DNA of 64,000 nt from NCBI GenBank assembly GCA_000727475.1, contig KL647291.1, positions 2,643,175-2,707,174 on the forward strand, in the 5' to 3' direction. A program made the translations under genes and the position numbers. Source of the DNA: Sarcocystis neurona. Its lineage: Eukaryota; Apicomplexa; Conoidasida; Eucoccidiorida; Sarcocystidae. The notes beneath the pieces are model-generated. The model did no database searches, had not been told where the DNA came from, and worked only from the letters and a program-made list of their open reading frames with translations. Below are positions 12,186 through 24,990 of this stretch, piece after piece (position 1 is the stretch's first letter; every line of letters starts with the position of its first letter).

Positions 12186-13323
12186 GTGAAATTCTGCTGG
12201 AGTTGTGTCCGCATACACTGGGGTCAAACACACTTAAGTGCCTTCATAACAGCGTACGCCGTAGCAACGCGTATGCGCTAGTCCGCCGACCCCGTGGTAG
12301 GTAGCTTACACATGCAGATATATGTGACTGTAGATAAATGTGACTGTAGGGTGCTGCAATAAATAGTATCAGTGGACAGTGAGATCCTCAAATGCGTACT
12401 CACCAGGTGGAATGAACTAGCAAGGAAACATTACTAGTGAGTAGCTTGATACCAGTGAGTACACTAATACTAGTGCGCTCTCGGGGTCGTAACACGTCTG
12501 AAATGATGCACCATCGCCAGGGCGACGTGCTACGCCAGGTAACTCGAAGAGCACAAAAACGAATCGGTGGTCAGACAGTTGTGGGGACACCACGTTGCTT
12601 TTTCCGTATCGCAAGCGGACTCAATGCAGCCCACTGTTGTCCTCGGACTGAAGAGTGCAACTTCCAGTCGAAGTTGTTAAAAAAAAGACAGACACAACTT
12701 AAGCTGTCTCCAGCACAATTTACGCACTGTCACCAGCGCGCAGACACACGTACACACGCATGGGCATCCACACATGAATCATGCTACAAACTGACCAACA
12801 CCTATACACGTACACCATAGAGGGAAGTGTGTTTCGTTAGATGCACAATCTTCCCCAGCTCCAGCAACGGTGTGTTTCCAGGCCTGCCCACTGGTCCAGC
12901 CTCTAAGCCCTTGTCTCTTGCTGAGGGTCTATGAGTACACCGATTTGCACAGGTGCACACACGTGTATACAAGGAATTTGTAGGCTTCGTAATCCACGTA
13001 TGTAACCTCGGATGCATGCGCACAAGCAAGCACACTAGGATCGACACTTCCACGCGTCCCTCAAAATAGGACGCCCCACGCCTGTGTGCGTCCTCTACGC
13101 AACAGTGGCAGGCTCCGGTTGAGACACAATTTTGTTGTAGCACAAGGCTGCGGGCAGTGCGCCAGAAGATGGACATTTCAGAAGCAGCAGAAGGCCCGCA
13201 TACCTCTAACAAACCGCCAGCGCCACACATTGCGTACTACTACAGTATACAACGTACAAGGACCTCGTCGTCTGTACATAGAAAGTCAGTGTTCTGTAAA
13301 GGTCACAATACACTTTTTACGGA

Positions 13324-16300
13324 TCACAACTCTTTTTCACTGAAGAAATTTGAGGAGTTCTCAAGCGAAAGAATACCCTTCTTTGCCAGCTCGTGCACTC
13401 CCGGAAATTCTTTCAGGACAGTCGCAAGGTAAGACTTGTTCTCGTCGTTATGCACGGCACGTGCAATCCCCACCTGATTTGACAGAACGAGAGGAAACAC
13501 CTGTAACTCCTGCACATCTGCCTGTCCTCTAAAGCGTTGCATGCGCACTGGTAGGCTCAAAGCTTGAACACACCTGAGATACAATACTACCTGCGCAAAT
13601 GCACTGTCCCACTGTGCGTCATTTCCCCCCATCATCACGCAAGAAACGCTGGGCAGTTATACATGAAAATCAAACAACTTACTGTTTTAGGGAAAACACA
13701 CATTGCCTGCCACAGTACACCACGGCGCGTCACGCTGGATGCTTGCAACTTCAAAGGCAATGTGAAATTTCAACAGAACATCCGACTCACAGTTTGACGT
13801 GATGCTCCAAACTTCGTGACAAACGCGGGCACGAATAATGCCGCAGACGAAGCCATCCGCCGCTGCTCACTAATTACCGTGCTTGTAAATTTTTCCACAG
13901 ATCCCTCTGAATCACAAGGGACGAAAAATGCAGTCCACGGACGCTGCCCCAACACAGGTACGCAGAAAGAACAATCCATTAAAAAAGTCGCGGTGCCGGC
14001 CCACGCGAAAGGGTGCACAAATTCTCTAGTTCGGTGTAATACATTCTGCGGCTACTGCTGACACGGCTGTGGGTGGGTGCTCCCTTCGTCTCACTCCTCT
14101 CCTCCCTCTTACTCCGCCAACAACAATTTTTACTGCGGATGCCGTGTGTGTCCTCTCGACGCCTCCCTATCCACCGAAGACAATACTGTTCAGTTATCAC
14201 ATTCTTCACGCGTGGTCGTGAGACGGTATCCTCCACCAAAACAACCTTTAGTCTTCTCTCGTAATCAGATAACGCAGAAGACCCCGATCGTGTTCCCTAG
14301 TGTAACGAGCACAGCCGTTTGTGTATCTGGATGTGTATGGGTACCAACGGACCATGAACCTGGACCCGTACGTGCAACTACCTATACATATATATATATA
14401 CACACACACTGTTTCCCCTTATTCGGTCCCTGGATCTGGAGCCGATCTTCTTTTCCTACACCACCGTGAATTCAGGTGCCGAAACGACTGTCTGCTCTTT
14501 TCAAATACAATCCCCTAAAGAAACTCTCGTCTCAATCGAACGCTGCAGACTGAAATGCAACAATTTCACCAGAACAGTCCCCCTGCTGGAAGAACTGTGA
14601 ATAACTACTACTCAGGCGCGCAGGCAAATGCTAGCCATCGGCCTGACTTCTCCTGGTAGTGTGCTGCTAGACGACACGCCAGCAGACCCACACACACACA
14701 CACATCGATCCAGCCCTACTACACCCGTGTCGACCTCCAACCGCCTCCTCCCCCCTTTTCTCCATAAGCAGTGTCAGAGCACCTATGTGTGAACAAAAAG
14801 GTGTAATTTCACCAACCATCTCTACTGAAACACAGTGGATAACACATATATATATATATACACGCATTCGTACACACGTTGTGCTTGTACGTACAGCTCT
14901 GTAGAAATGGTGACCCCGCAGCGACGCAGGGCCTCTCTCCACACTGACCGTCTGCGTGTGCGCAACAACAGCGCATCTCTTGTTGCCGGCAGTGATGTAC
15001 AGCTAACGTCACTGTCGCATAGTCTGGACAAAGACGGTACTGCCAGTTTGTGTGTATCTACTTACCAGAGAGGGCCTCACTCCGTCCGATCGCCTGTAGA
15101 CAGTGTAGTAGTGTCTCATAAACGCAACAGATCCAAGAATATACGCCGGTCCGTACTCAGCAGGCACGTCTATTTGCATGAAGGCGGGCTTGCACTCATT
15201 TTTGTCGTTCCTAACGAGGTATTCCTCTGGTTTAAGCGCGAATCTGATTCCGCCCTGCAAACAACAAGCAGATAAACAGGCGTACGTAGCGCACAGTCAA
15301 CGGATTACCAATCACACCGCTATCCCTGCACGTACACGGCCCACACCTTATACACTCTGTGAGCATGCACGCACGCCTGTCTGCATGGAGAGCAGCACTC
15401 CGCCTGCAGTAGCCCTTCCTTCACAAAATCACAAAGGATTCTGAAGCATTCTGCGCTTGACACGGGGACTGCAGACAGCACATCCCTTCCATATGAACAA
15501 ATCATTTCCTTACACCGGAAAAATCGTGTTTGGCTCGCGTGGAACTCTGAAAAAGATTCACACAAGCAAATCTGGAAGGCTCATGCGTTCTTTATACTGT
15601 GGCATGACGGTGGTATGCTGATCTGCGGCCCACAGAGAAACGGCTAACTTCCGGAAGACTTGGCACCCGTGTTCTTCACCCGACACATGTGGAAACACAG
15701 CAGATTACGATGAGCAAGCCAAACCGCATAACGCGCGAACTGCTGGAGGAACACCACGCTGGATACACTGAAGTTAAGAAGTACGTGCGCTTTAAGAAAC
15801 AGATGTGATGAAGTCATATAGCTCGTTGTGTCTACGAGCACTTCACAATAACGACGCTGCGGAGCAACTGCGTATATTTGCTGTGTCATTCGGATACGTC
15901 AAAGTGATATGGCTCATCACGTGTAGTAGGAGTAAGCGGAAGCATGTTCGTTGACGTAACTGGATCGTGAACAGTCACGTGGGGACCCTGGGTTCTTGTC
16001 AGGTCCTTCTGAATCACATTCGTGCGGAGCTGTGAAACGAAAGGTCTATGGACAGTCGTCGGCAAAAACACATGTATAGGTACGCACACCTTTATATATA
16101 TACACATACATATATGTGAAGCCGCTTCGCATATCTCTACCAACTTCACCCACGCGACGGAAAACTTGCGTATGTGTACGAACACATGTTTCAGTGATGC
16201 TGCAATGCACAAACAAATACCTACCACGTACGTGTACGTTTAGGCATGTAGACGTTACCCCCTACACCCCCAAACACGTGTATATACATATATATATATA

Positions 16301-19300
16301 TGTATATATATTATACGTTTATGCACGGTATGTACATGACGCAGCACAGAGGTATTCGTGCGGTGCCGCTAGGAGTTACGAATCTACCAGCAGATCGCAT
16401 GTAAATCGAGGGGAGACGAGGTACCCGAGATTCTTCTGCTCGGTGCGAACAAAAGGCTTACAATGACGTAAGTAATCGGCTTGTACGTCTTAGTAAATTC
16501 AGGGTCGTCCAAGTCACACTCCTGCAGCACAGAGGGGCCCAGGCGTCAGTGAAAAGCGCAGGGTCAAGTTCGGCTGCAAGGATCGTTACTGCAGGAGGCT
16601 GACAGATGCAATCGAGCGCTCGGCAGAATCCACCTGATCAGAAACTGCTCCTACCCGTATTATAACATACAAACTCGTGTACCGCTGCTCCTGTAACCCC
16701 GAGACTCGTGTACTGGCAGCGCATACTATGTCTACCGCTAAGGATCGTCGAAGACACGACGCGCGGTTCGACTACAGTTACTTTCACGCACACGTACGAA
16801 CATGGAGACACGCAGCTGTTATGTGTGACACTCGCGTCAACATAAGTCTCAGCACCCGGACGTACGAGTACTGCTGTCCCTCCTTGCGGGTAGAGGAACA
16901 CTCACGCGGACTCCAGGATAATAGACGTAAACCGCCGTAGATCTTACCAATAACCTCAAGCGCTTCTACGCACCTTCTCCCACAGAAAACATATACAGAG
17001 ACACGCAGAAATGGGGTTCCGTCAACTGCTCCCGAGAACACTCTAATGCACAAGTGTGTCGCCTCGAACGGACAAACCACGTACCCGAACCGTCACGACG
17101 CAATTCGCCGACGCGTCCCAGACGTCCTCAAGAGAGAAGAAAACGCGTATATACAAGACTCGCTGAGGCAACCACATAATTTCTGCTGAGTCTGCGTATG
17201 CGTACACACGGAGGTATTCTACAGAAATATGGTAGGCTGGGATATACGAGCATGTGGGTAGAGTCCCATCCTTGCAGATCCATAAACAAAGATGCGCACG
17301 TGGTAGATGTTGTTCCTCATTCAAAGAAATGCCTAGACAAAAATACGTAGAGATGTGTTCTTGTGGACACATGCATATCGCTGTCATATGCGTGTGTATA
17401 TGTACGAATGTATGGGCGTACATAGAGCATAGTACCACACACACTTATAGACGTACAGATCCATACCGCCTCAGCATGTTTATGAAATCACGGATATAAA
17501 GTATAGAAATACATACACGTTCTCCGTACATACACGGCTACGTTACACATTTGTGTACGGCTTGGAAAACCATATCACACGAAGGACACCGCACAAAAAT
17601 GTATGTCCACCTGGTCATGAATGTATGCCTTTCCCATATCTGCGGCACCGTCTACTTGACTGAGACACAGCACAGAGTAGACCTGTAGGGATTAGGCCCT
17701 CTTACCTTGGTAGTACATACCTCCCCCTCCTGTGCGTGCCTCCGCACGCCTTCTAGGTGACACAAATTCCTGCTGCGCGTTAGACCTGTGGAAGCATATG
17801 CCTCTATGCATATCTATACATTCGGCTGTGCCGTCAGGCGGACGTATGTGCCACTCGGGCCACAGGAGGAAGACACACGCTTGAAGCGCCGCATACAAGA
17901 GAGAACTTACGCGCGGAGGAATCATCTCCATAAGGCGTCTCATGTCCTTCCCAGGCATGGTATTGAAGCTTGTGCCTGAGTCAAGAATTACGAAGCTTGG
18001 TGTGTCGCAGCAAAACTTCTCGTCGCCTATATATATCGCGTCAAGGTCTGTTTCCCAGTAGTGTTCCCTACTAACAGGAAACATATGAATGGGCGGCTCA
18101 AAAAAGCGCGGATCCACTCCACCAAAAAACAAACCGGATACCTGAGAGGGAAACCCATGCAGCAGCAGCACCAGCACAGCAATGCCAACAACAGCAGCAC
18201 GTGTAGCAACAGGTGACACGGCGCCACATGGAGACAGACACGCGGCAGAAACAACTGGGCCAACACCCCCACCTACGACACACGCAGTGGCGGCTCTCGC
18301 ACACCCAACTGCAGCTGCACCACCACACACGGCAGCCGCCGCAGCTGTTGTTCATGCAGTTGCCTCGGCAGGCGCAACGCGGAGAATCGGAGCAGCACTG
18401 GAACCAGCAAATCCTCCGTGTCGGATGCCACACACACGCAGTGGCACAGACAACTCCAACGCAGAAGTAAGTTAAACGCCACCACCTGTCAATGTAAGCC
18501 AAGCACAGCCGCGCTACGGACCTGCCGCAACACCTGGGACCGCAGCACCGCGCAGCAGCTCCGTCGGCAGAATTCTCTCCGCAACTGCCCAGCAAGAGAC
18601 TTCTCCGAGACGGGTACCAAATGGACCACCGTGCGGCGATGCGGCGCAACTACTTGCACATAGCAGCGACCACGCCAACGAGGAGCGGCGGGAGCTGCTA
18701 CTTCTCTTTGAACCACATCAACGAAACAGGCGGGGGGCCTTAGTGAAAATTATGTAGCCACCGGCAACCGAGTCGCAGAATGGATGGTGAAATACACGGG
18801 CACACAATGAGAAAGACGCAAGTCTCTCACGCCGTAGCTATTCATTCATGCACATACACGCGTATACAGGCATACGAGGTCAGAGACGTATTTTATACGG
18901 AGAAGCTATGCCTACAGGACTACTACAAGCCTTTGAGTGTGCACACAAAGTGTGGAGACAAAACAGATATACAGTGAGCATACAAGAAAGAGCAAAATGT
19001 ACCTACAATATACATAAACAACAGAAAAAACGCAGAGATACGCGCAAGCCTACGAGCGTACACAAATCGGAAGCAAGTCATACAGAGAGAGCACCTGATT
19101 AGCAGTGCTGTGCGACAGTGCGCAGGGACACGCACAAATACGTGTAGAGTCTGTGTCATATATGTAGGGATCTCGCTGCTCCCTTACTGGGAAACCCTTG
19201 GCCATATAAAACGCAAATTCGTTGGCTTTGAGTTTCCCGTCCTGCACGAGGTGGTCGTAAAGAGGGACGGCGCCGGTGCTGGACATCTCCGGAAAGGCGA

Positions 19301-22300
19301 GGCCTACAATTCCTTCAAAGTTGATAGACTGCAAGCACGACACCGGATAGCAGCACCACAGAGTCCCCGCAGCAACAGTAACACCAACGCAGCAGTGCAG
19401 CTGCGGCAAAACGGACGCCGCAGCACACGCAGAACCGACGCACTAGCAGCTACAACAGTACTGGCGCAGCAGGCGAGAGAGGCAGCAACCACGCAGTACT
19501 GGCGGAACATTTCGCAAAGGCAGCGGCAGACGCCACACAGCAGCTGCAGTAGTACAAGGAATGAAACAGCAGCAGGCTCTGTGTACCACGAAGAATACCC
19601 CATGATGCAGCAGCAGCAGCGCAGATGGTCCGCTCTCTGCTTCGGTATGTGTGCATGTACATATACCCACGTTACGACATACAACGTAGAGAAACGCACG
19701 CAGGTCATGCGCTGTACACTCCCCAGGGTGTTCGTTCACTGCCATACGCGGCTACGCAGAAGCAGCAGCAAAGCAGTAGCACTGGTGGCAGTAGTGACCG
19801 TCGGTCGCAGCAATCACCAGCAGCGTCAACGCAGTAGCAAACGGCTGCAGGCACCAGCAGCGGCACCGCAGCCGAAGCGACACCAACGCAGCAGCAGAAC
19901 GAACCCTCACGAGGACGCAGCGTTCGCGTTCAAGCAGCGACATCTCTCAAAACTCAACCGGCAGTGCGTACATGCACACTGATATTTCGGATTTTGCAGA
20001 CACCCTCCAAATGCAGGACTCTCTTACGCAAGTTCAAATGCGTGTACACACGGAGAACGTACCCACTGTACGGCAGTACCTTTCTGCGCGCACATATTTG
20101 TTGCGGTAAGTACCTGCATACGCATGTGTACTGCTGCTTCGGCTGTGAGAATTTGCAAACGCATTGTTTACCCGTGGGCGCACAACTCCCGACATAATTA
20201 GCGTCTGTGTCCACCATACGCACGCGGACACACAGGCCTGTACCCCACAAATATCCTCACCGGGCATGCACATTATACATCTGCGGCAGATACAGATATC
20301 GAAGTGCACTCAGAATTTCATTGGTAAGTACACATAGCAGCACGCAACAGGAAATGACAGAGTATTCGGACCTTGAAAATGTTGCCGTGCATGTTGTGGC
20401 CAGACTCCTTCTGCACGAGACCGAATGTCTGGTCTTTCACACGGAATGGGCCGATAGAAAAGTCGTCCACGGCGGTGCAGCCGTTTATACGACCGGTTCC
20501 AAAAGTGATGTCCAAATTAACGGGAGGATTCGACGGGCGATAGGTCGAAGACGCCCGCGGATCGAAGCGCGTCACTTTCTCGCACGTGTCGTCCGTGCAG
20601 TCGCTGCCCACCACCCACAAGTTCCTGCAGGCCCCCGGGGCCAGCCACGCGAGCAACCGAAAAAATAAAAGCAAACTCCACTCCACGAACAAGAACCACC
20701 ATGTCCATGCATGCTGACAATCAAAACATTGCCGCTGCACCGGCGGTAGTAACACTGTAACGTACGAGTTTACAGACGTATACACATCTTTATATATATA
20801 CACATAATTAAGCAGGTTGTGTACATTGAGTGCGTAGCTAACTAGGTTGTGAATGTATGTACGCACACAGTAAAAATTGTATTCGGGTCTATGTATTAGT
20901 GATATGCTCTGCGTGTGCACAGATTTACCGATTCAGAAGTACGGTTCTGTTAAGACACTGGCGAAAATTATGGACCGCAAAAATACCTCGGTTCTGTCTC
21001 GCCGGGAAAAAACAACACCAAGACCCGCACACAGCCGAGCGGGCGTACATATACCGGAGAAAGACATGCTACTTCAATTGAAAGCGTGCGTCAGACACCT
21101 GACTTCTCTCAGTAGATTTTCGCGGCAAAATAAACACCATCCCTTTCTGTCCCCAAACGGGCGAGACTCTAGACCATACATACAGAGAGCCAACCGTTGT
21201 GGTGAACTTCCCTTTCTCCCCATTCCCGGTATATACATGTACATACATATACAGGACAAGGAAACCCTCTGTTACTCTGCCGCCTGCGCGCACCGACGTC
21301 TGTGCGCGTGAGTCTGTCTACGTATACATAAACACGAGGGATCACATACAGCAATCGACGCAGAACCATATGCGCGATGATCCGTTAGTTTCCAAGTAGA
21401 TAAGCAACACCACAGAAATAGACAGGTGGATACATGTAGCACGACGTGTGCTCACGCACGAATGAAAAATGATATAGATGCAGAGCTCCCCCGCGTAAAA
21501 TACTTCTCCCCCGCACAGCCTTGCACACATGCACTCATATATGTATACACACAAGTACACGCACATTTGTGTGCATATGTGTACACACATGCACACACTC
21601 ATTTTGTATACGTCTACCTGTATGTGCGAGCAAAACAGCGCGTATTCGGACCCAGCCTTCATACATACATGTATATATATTATATGCACAGACGCATCAG
21701 TGGAGGAACAACGGAGCTACCAGAGGGTGAAGGAGGAATATATACGACTTTCTACTTACGTGCTTCCCGTATCAAAGACGGGCTGGACGTACTGCGGAGG
21801 CGTGCCTATGCCCAGCAATCCGACGTACTGGCTCTGCAAATACAGACCCGACATCAAGCGTATCACCGTCGGCGCAGAGAAGAAACGAACCGAGTAAAGG
21901 CCATTCATCGATGATCTAACATTTGGTAAGGCCTCCTCAGCCTCCCTTTAAGCCAGCTTAACGCAGGGTATGTACACGAGAAACACCGCATACAGCTATT
22001 TTGCAATACAAGCCCACGGCAAATACAGTATAAAGCTGCGCTGCAATGCAGGCACACGGCAAATACAGTCTACAGCTGTCCCGCAATGTACGCACACGGC
22101 AAATATCGTATGAAGGCATCACGCGGTGTACATACACCGGAAATATCGTATAAAGCCATCTGTCGGCATTTCTTTCTCAAAACTGAAGACCGGTGCAACA
22201 GGAGTCCGGACAAAACGACGCAAACCCATCCTTCTCCCGCAGCAAACACCCACGCAAAATTACACGACTACTACATACCCATTCACACACACAGCGAATC

Positions 22301-24716
22301 GCGATCTATCTATCTATCTACCTATATATATATATGCAGAGAGAGAGATACACACACACATACATACAAACATACATACATACATACATACACACAGACC
22401 CATTATGTGGAAACTTACGAAAATACATACGGTCAGCATATATATATATATATATATGACAACTGACGCCGAGTGATACGCACGTGTACAAAAAGTACCA
22501 GTGTTACAGTCTGAGGCAACCTGTTACGAATGGCTACTCGAGTTCACCGGTCGTTATATCCATCTGTTTAACTCTCCTCGTGACACAGCTAAATTACTTC
22601 ACATTCCTTGTGAGTCTGCTGCCGCTGAACAGGCGCCTGGGCAGTGCACTCCCTAATTTCCTCCACAAGAAACAAGCCGACGCAGCTGTCTACCCCTTGC
22701 TTGATCAGAGAGCAAGCGACACACGGGTCTCTCTTTCTTGCCGGACATGTACCTAGATGGCGTGGAGGAACAAAAGCTTTCTCTGTAAAATAATTAGGAC
22801 ACGTCCACTGTGTTGTGACCAACTTGCAGCTCTCTCTCTCTATGCTTGCTAGCACGTGTTTGTATACGCACATCTTTCATTTGCATGATAGGGACGGACG
22901 CCTCAGCCAGAGTTAATTGCAGATGTTCTGTTACTCGTCCGGGCAGGTCTCGAGTCTCCTGTTCCGCCATGTTCAGAGCCGTTTGACTGTAAGCACTGCT
23001 TGCTTTTCCTGCGGTCGTCGCTGCTGCTGGCGTTGCTGCTGCGGTGTTTTCCGCGGTGGCCTGCAGTTGCGCAAAGGATATATGGGGTAGCTCCGGAAAG
23101 TGCAGACCAAGCCTTGCGGCTGCAGTGGCATCTTCTTTTCTGCGTAGCGTAGCCGCATTGTTCCCGAGCGATCCGAACGGCCCCTTTCCTCGCAGGACGT
23201 AGAAGTTCTTATTCAAATTTAGATGTGCGTGATGATTGGCTTCCAGCAACTGCACCACCTCCTCCGGATGTGTGTCGATTGTTCTCACTGCCCGAATGGG
23301 CATCATAAAATTCGGCGTCTTTTCGCCGTGCAGACACACACGCGAACAGCCCCCTCCAGAGGAAGTGCCATAGAAACTGCTGCACTCATGGCAAAGAGGA
23401 ATACCAGAAGAAGCGGCGAAAGATACTGCCCTCGCTGTTGGTCCTGGGCTGTACGGACGCACAAAACGCTCGCGGACTGGTCCCTGCTTCAGTGCGTCTC
23501 CTCCGCCAGTAGCTGCCGCTGCTTCTGTGGAAGAATCGACTGACGAGAGAGAGCTTCCCGCAGCATGTGCGGAACCACTTCCGGGGAGAGGGGCTGCTGC
23601 TCCTGCTGCGCCGCCAATTTCTCCCCTGGCATCGTTCGAGACAAACGCAGGAGCTTCCACAGGCACTACTGCCGCCAACTTGCTTGGAGTCGTCGTTGCT
23701 GGAGAAGCTGCTGGGACAAGAAGAGGCGCTACAGAAGGAACAGCGACAAGCGAAGGACCCGCGACCACACCTCGTAGTTCACCAGGAGAAACCGTATGGG
23801 GTGCAAATGGGGGCGGAGAAGTCCCCGTGACTACAGAAGAACTACTACTCTGTAGCTGGGAGGGTGCTGGAATTTGCGAAGAGGCGGGCACTGCAGTACC
23901 AGCAGGAAGTTCAGCAGAGGGCACAACACTTCCAACACCAGTGTGGACATACGTAATACCACGTGCAGGCAATTCAACGCCTGATGAGGTGCTGACGCCC
24001 GCGGCAATCTGGCTCGGAGTTCCATCAAAAGCAGCAGCTGCAACAACGGAAGCAAAAGAGGGAGTACCACTCACAGCAGCACTCGACGACTGCGCCTCCT
24101 CCTTGATCTCGAGAGCCGGAGGTGAAATATTATCTTCGCTGTGTTTCCGACGTGCTCTGGCCCATAAGAAAGCTGACTGCAGACGTCCTTCGCCGCCGTG
24201 CGATGCAGCAGGCAGCGGAGGACTAGAGGACGGCAACAGTGCCGCGGCAGCCACACATACTTGCGGATTTCCATTGCTCGCTAAAGATAAGAACATCATA
24301 AGCTGGATGACTACTGAACCCCAAATGAGACTTTTCCTTCCGGTCAGTACGGAAAGAGAACTACCGGTACCGGTAGTGCCACTGGAGCACCTGAGCCTCC
24401 AGAACATGCCCTTCAGCAAGTGGTACAATTTCGCCCGGGTCACTGACAGCCTCTCAGTTGAAGTCACGCTTTTAGCGGAAGATCGCCATGAATCACGCTG
24501 GAACACTACTTCGTCTGAGGAGCCCGGGAGGGAAACAGCGTAATCCCCGCCCGAGTGCGAAGTGCAGACATCTGGAGAGGCTGCAGGGCGATCTGGATCG
24601 CCAGGTAGTGGGGACACACAATAAGAGCCTCTTTCGCGCTGGCTGCGTGCGAGTAGAGAACAACGCTTGCTTGAGCTGCTCTGGGAGCAGCTACCGGTTG
24701 GAGGAGCCAGCGCCAT
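13324..24716 (-). CDS. ASP3: ASP3 / plasmepsin IX-X class aspartyl protease, 8 exons
   Basis: Exons 24716-22872, 21833-21760, 20624-20372, 19328-19188, 18141-17911, 16521-16462, 15254-15066 and 13473-13324 join in perfect phase to about 980 residues plus stop. Catalytic motifs are FDTGSTNLWVVGSDC (Asp636) and ILDSGTS (Asp825). The flap position reads TFGTGR, with Phe681 where pepsins have Tyr. Other conserved blocks are NFEGIVGLAFPEM, LDAIYIGDEKFCC, FMQIDVPAEYGPAYILGS, FMRHYYTVYRR and GIARAV. Known members of this clade (Toxoplasma ASP3, Plasmodium plasmepsins IX and X) mature secretory-organelle proteins for invasion and egress, so that role is inferred here. The first ~615 residues are a low-complexity extension, rich in Ser/Ala/Pro, with one hydrophobic segment at about residues 129-147 that could be a signal anchor, and a conserved-looking stretch just before the catalytic domain. 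The start at 24716 is the first ATG in frame; an upstream exon cannot be excluded. Introns are 1.0-1.6 kb. Confidence 0.93.
14832..14860. repeat. short (TA)n run in ASP3 intron 7
   Basis: ACACATATATATATATATACACG lies in the 1.59 kb intron 7 (15065-13474). Otherwise this intron shows only scattered CA-rich sequence and no recognisable gene. Confidence 0.6.
16068..16320. repeat. (TA)n/(CA)n microsatellites in ASP3 intron 6
   Basis: Two dinucleotide runs, near 16090-16118 and 16277-16318, lie in intron 6 (16461-15255). No coding feature is apparent in this intron. Confidence 0.7.
18157..18370. repeat. CAG/CAA-rich tract upstream of ASP3 exon 5
   Basis: CAGCAGCAGCACCAGCACAG and related triplets on the plus strand begin 15 bp from the exon 5 acceptor (18142). 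On the sense strand they read as a CTG/TTG/GTG-rich lead-in to CCTCTCAG|GT. The tract is intronic in the protein model, although it leaves long open frames on both strands. Confidence 0.75.
19347..19960. repeat. CAG/CAA-rich tract upstream of ASP3 exon 4
   Basis: About 600 bp of plus-strand CAG, CAA and GCA triplets begin some 20 bp from the exon 4 acceptor (19329), inside intron 3. This produces a 290-codon plus-strand open frame that I treat as a repeat artefact. On the sense strand it is CTG/TTG-rich. Confidence 0.75.
21975..22174. repeat. 40 bp tandem repeat, five units, in ASP3 intron 1
   Basis: The landmark CACGGCAAATA, or diverged forms of it (CACGAGAAACA, CACCGGAAATA), recurs at 21975, 22015, 22055, 22095 and 22135, exactly 40 bp apart. 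Unit sequences diverge by several bases each, while the spacing has stayed constant. Confidence 0.9.
22308..22460. repeat. (TCTA)n, (ACAT)n and (TA)n microsatellites
   Basis: Runs of CTATCTATCTAC, then TATATATATATG, then ACATACATACATACATAC, then a further (TA)n run lie in ASP3 intron 1, upstream of the 40 bp repeat in the sense of the gene. Confidence 0.9.
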
Positions 24717-24762
24717 CGCGCTGGCGTCCCTTCCAGCAGCCGGAGTGCATGAGCCTGTTAAT

Positions 24763-24990
24763 TCACCTACTGTCAACTGAGAGGGGGCACGATAACAAAT
24801 AAAAGTACAGTGTGACTACTAGCAGGCGCCCGCTTCTCTCAGCAGCCTGGGTTTTCATGCACAGCTCTTCCTCCCGGATGTGGATCCGAACATGCTGCGA
24901 GCCAGGTTCGGAGGGAAGTCGAAAGGAGTCCCGAAAAAAATTATGCATCTGCAGCACTTCATCGGCCAACGCATACGTATACTTCTTCAA
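24763..24990 (-). CDS. short open frame just 5' of ASP3, function unknown
   Basis: This minus-strand frame reads KKYTYALADEVLQMHNFF, then FRLPSEPGSQHVRIHIREEE, and ends shortly after. Composition is protein-like and not repetitive. It could be an upstream exon of ASP3: a donor GTAGTC and the acceptor CCTCTCAG near 24777 would join it in frame, but the intron would be only 43 bp, far shorter than every other intron here. It could also be a short upstream frame in the ASP3 5'UTR, or chance. No family is recognised. Confidence 0.2.
   Translation of the reverse strand: MKKYTYALADEVLQMHNFFRDSFRLPSEPGSQHVRIHIREEELCMKTQAAERSGRLLVVTLYFYLLSCPLSVDSR

Larger units (their letters stand above)
6892..13323. 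other. 6.4 kb intergenic region without a recognised gene
   Basis: This lies between the V-ATPase G start (6891) and the ASP3 stop (13324), both on the minus strand, so it should hold the V-ATPase G promoter/5'UTR and the ASP3 3'UTR. Several plus-strand open frames are fairly protein-like in composition: 7161-7508, 7937-8149 and 8223-8525. None carries a recognisable family motif or clear splice pairing, and I do not call them. The interval also contains two imperfect tandem duplications and one (TA)n microsatellite, listed separately. Confidence 0.6.

Noticed and set aside
19110..19982. 290-codon plus-strand open frame
   Set aside because: It lies across ASP3 exon 4 and intron 3 on the opposite strand. 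Its openness is explained by CAG/CAA triplets.
22300..22460. possible CRISPR-like regular array
   Set aside because: It is simple tetranucleotide and dinucleotide repetition without spacers. CRISPR arrays are not expected in a eukaryotic nuclear genome.
23527..24543. 338-codon plus-strand open frame
   Set aside because: It is antisense to ASP3 exon 1, whose low stop density comes from Ser/Ala/Pro-rich composition. It has no family motif, and the minus frame continues into the catalytic exons in phase.
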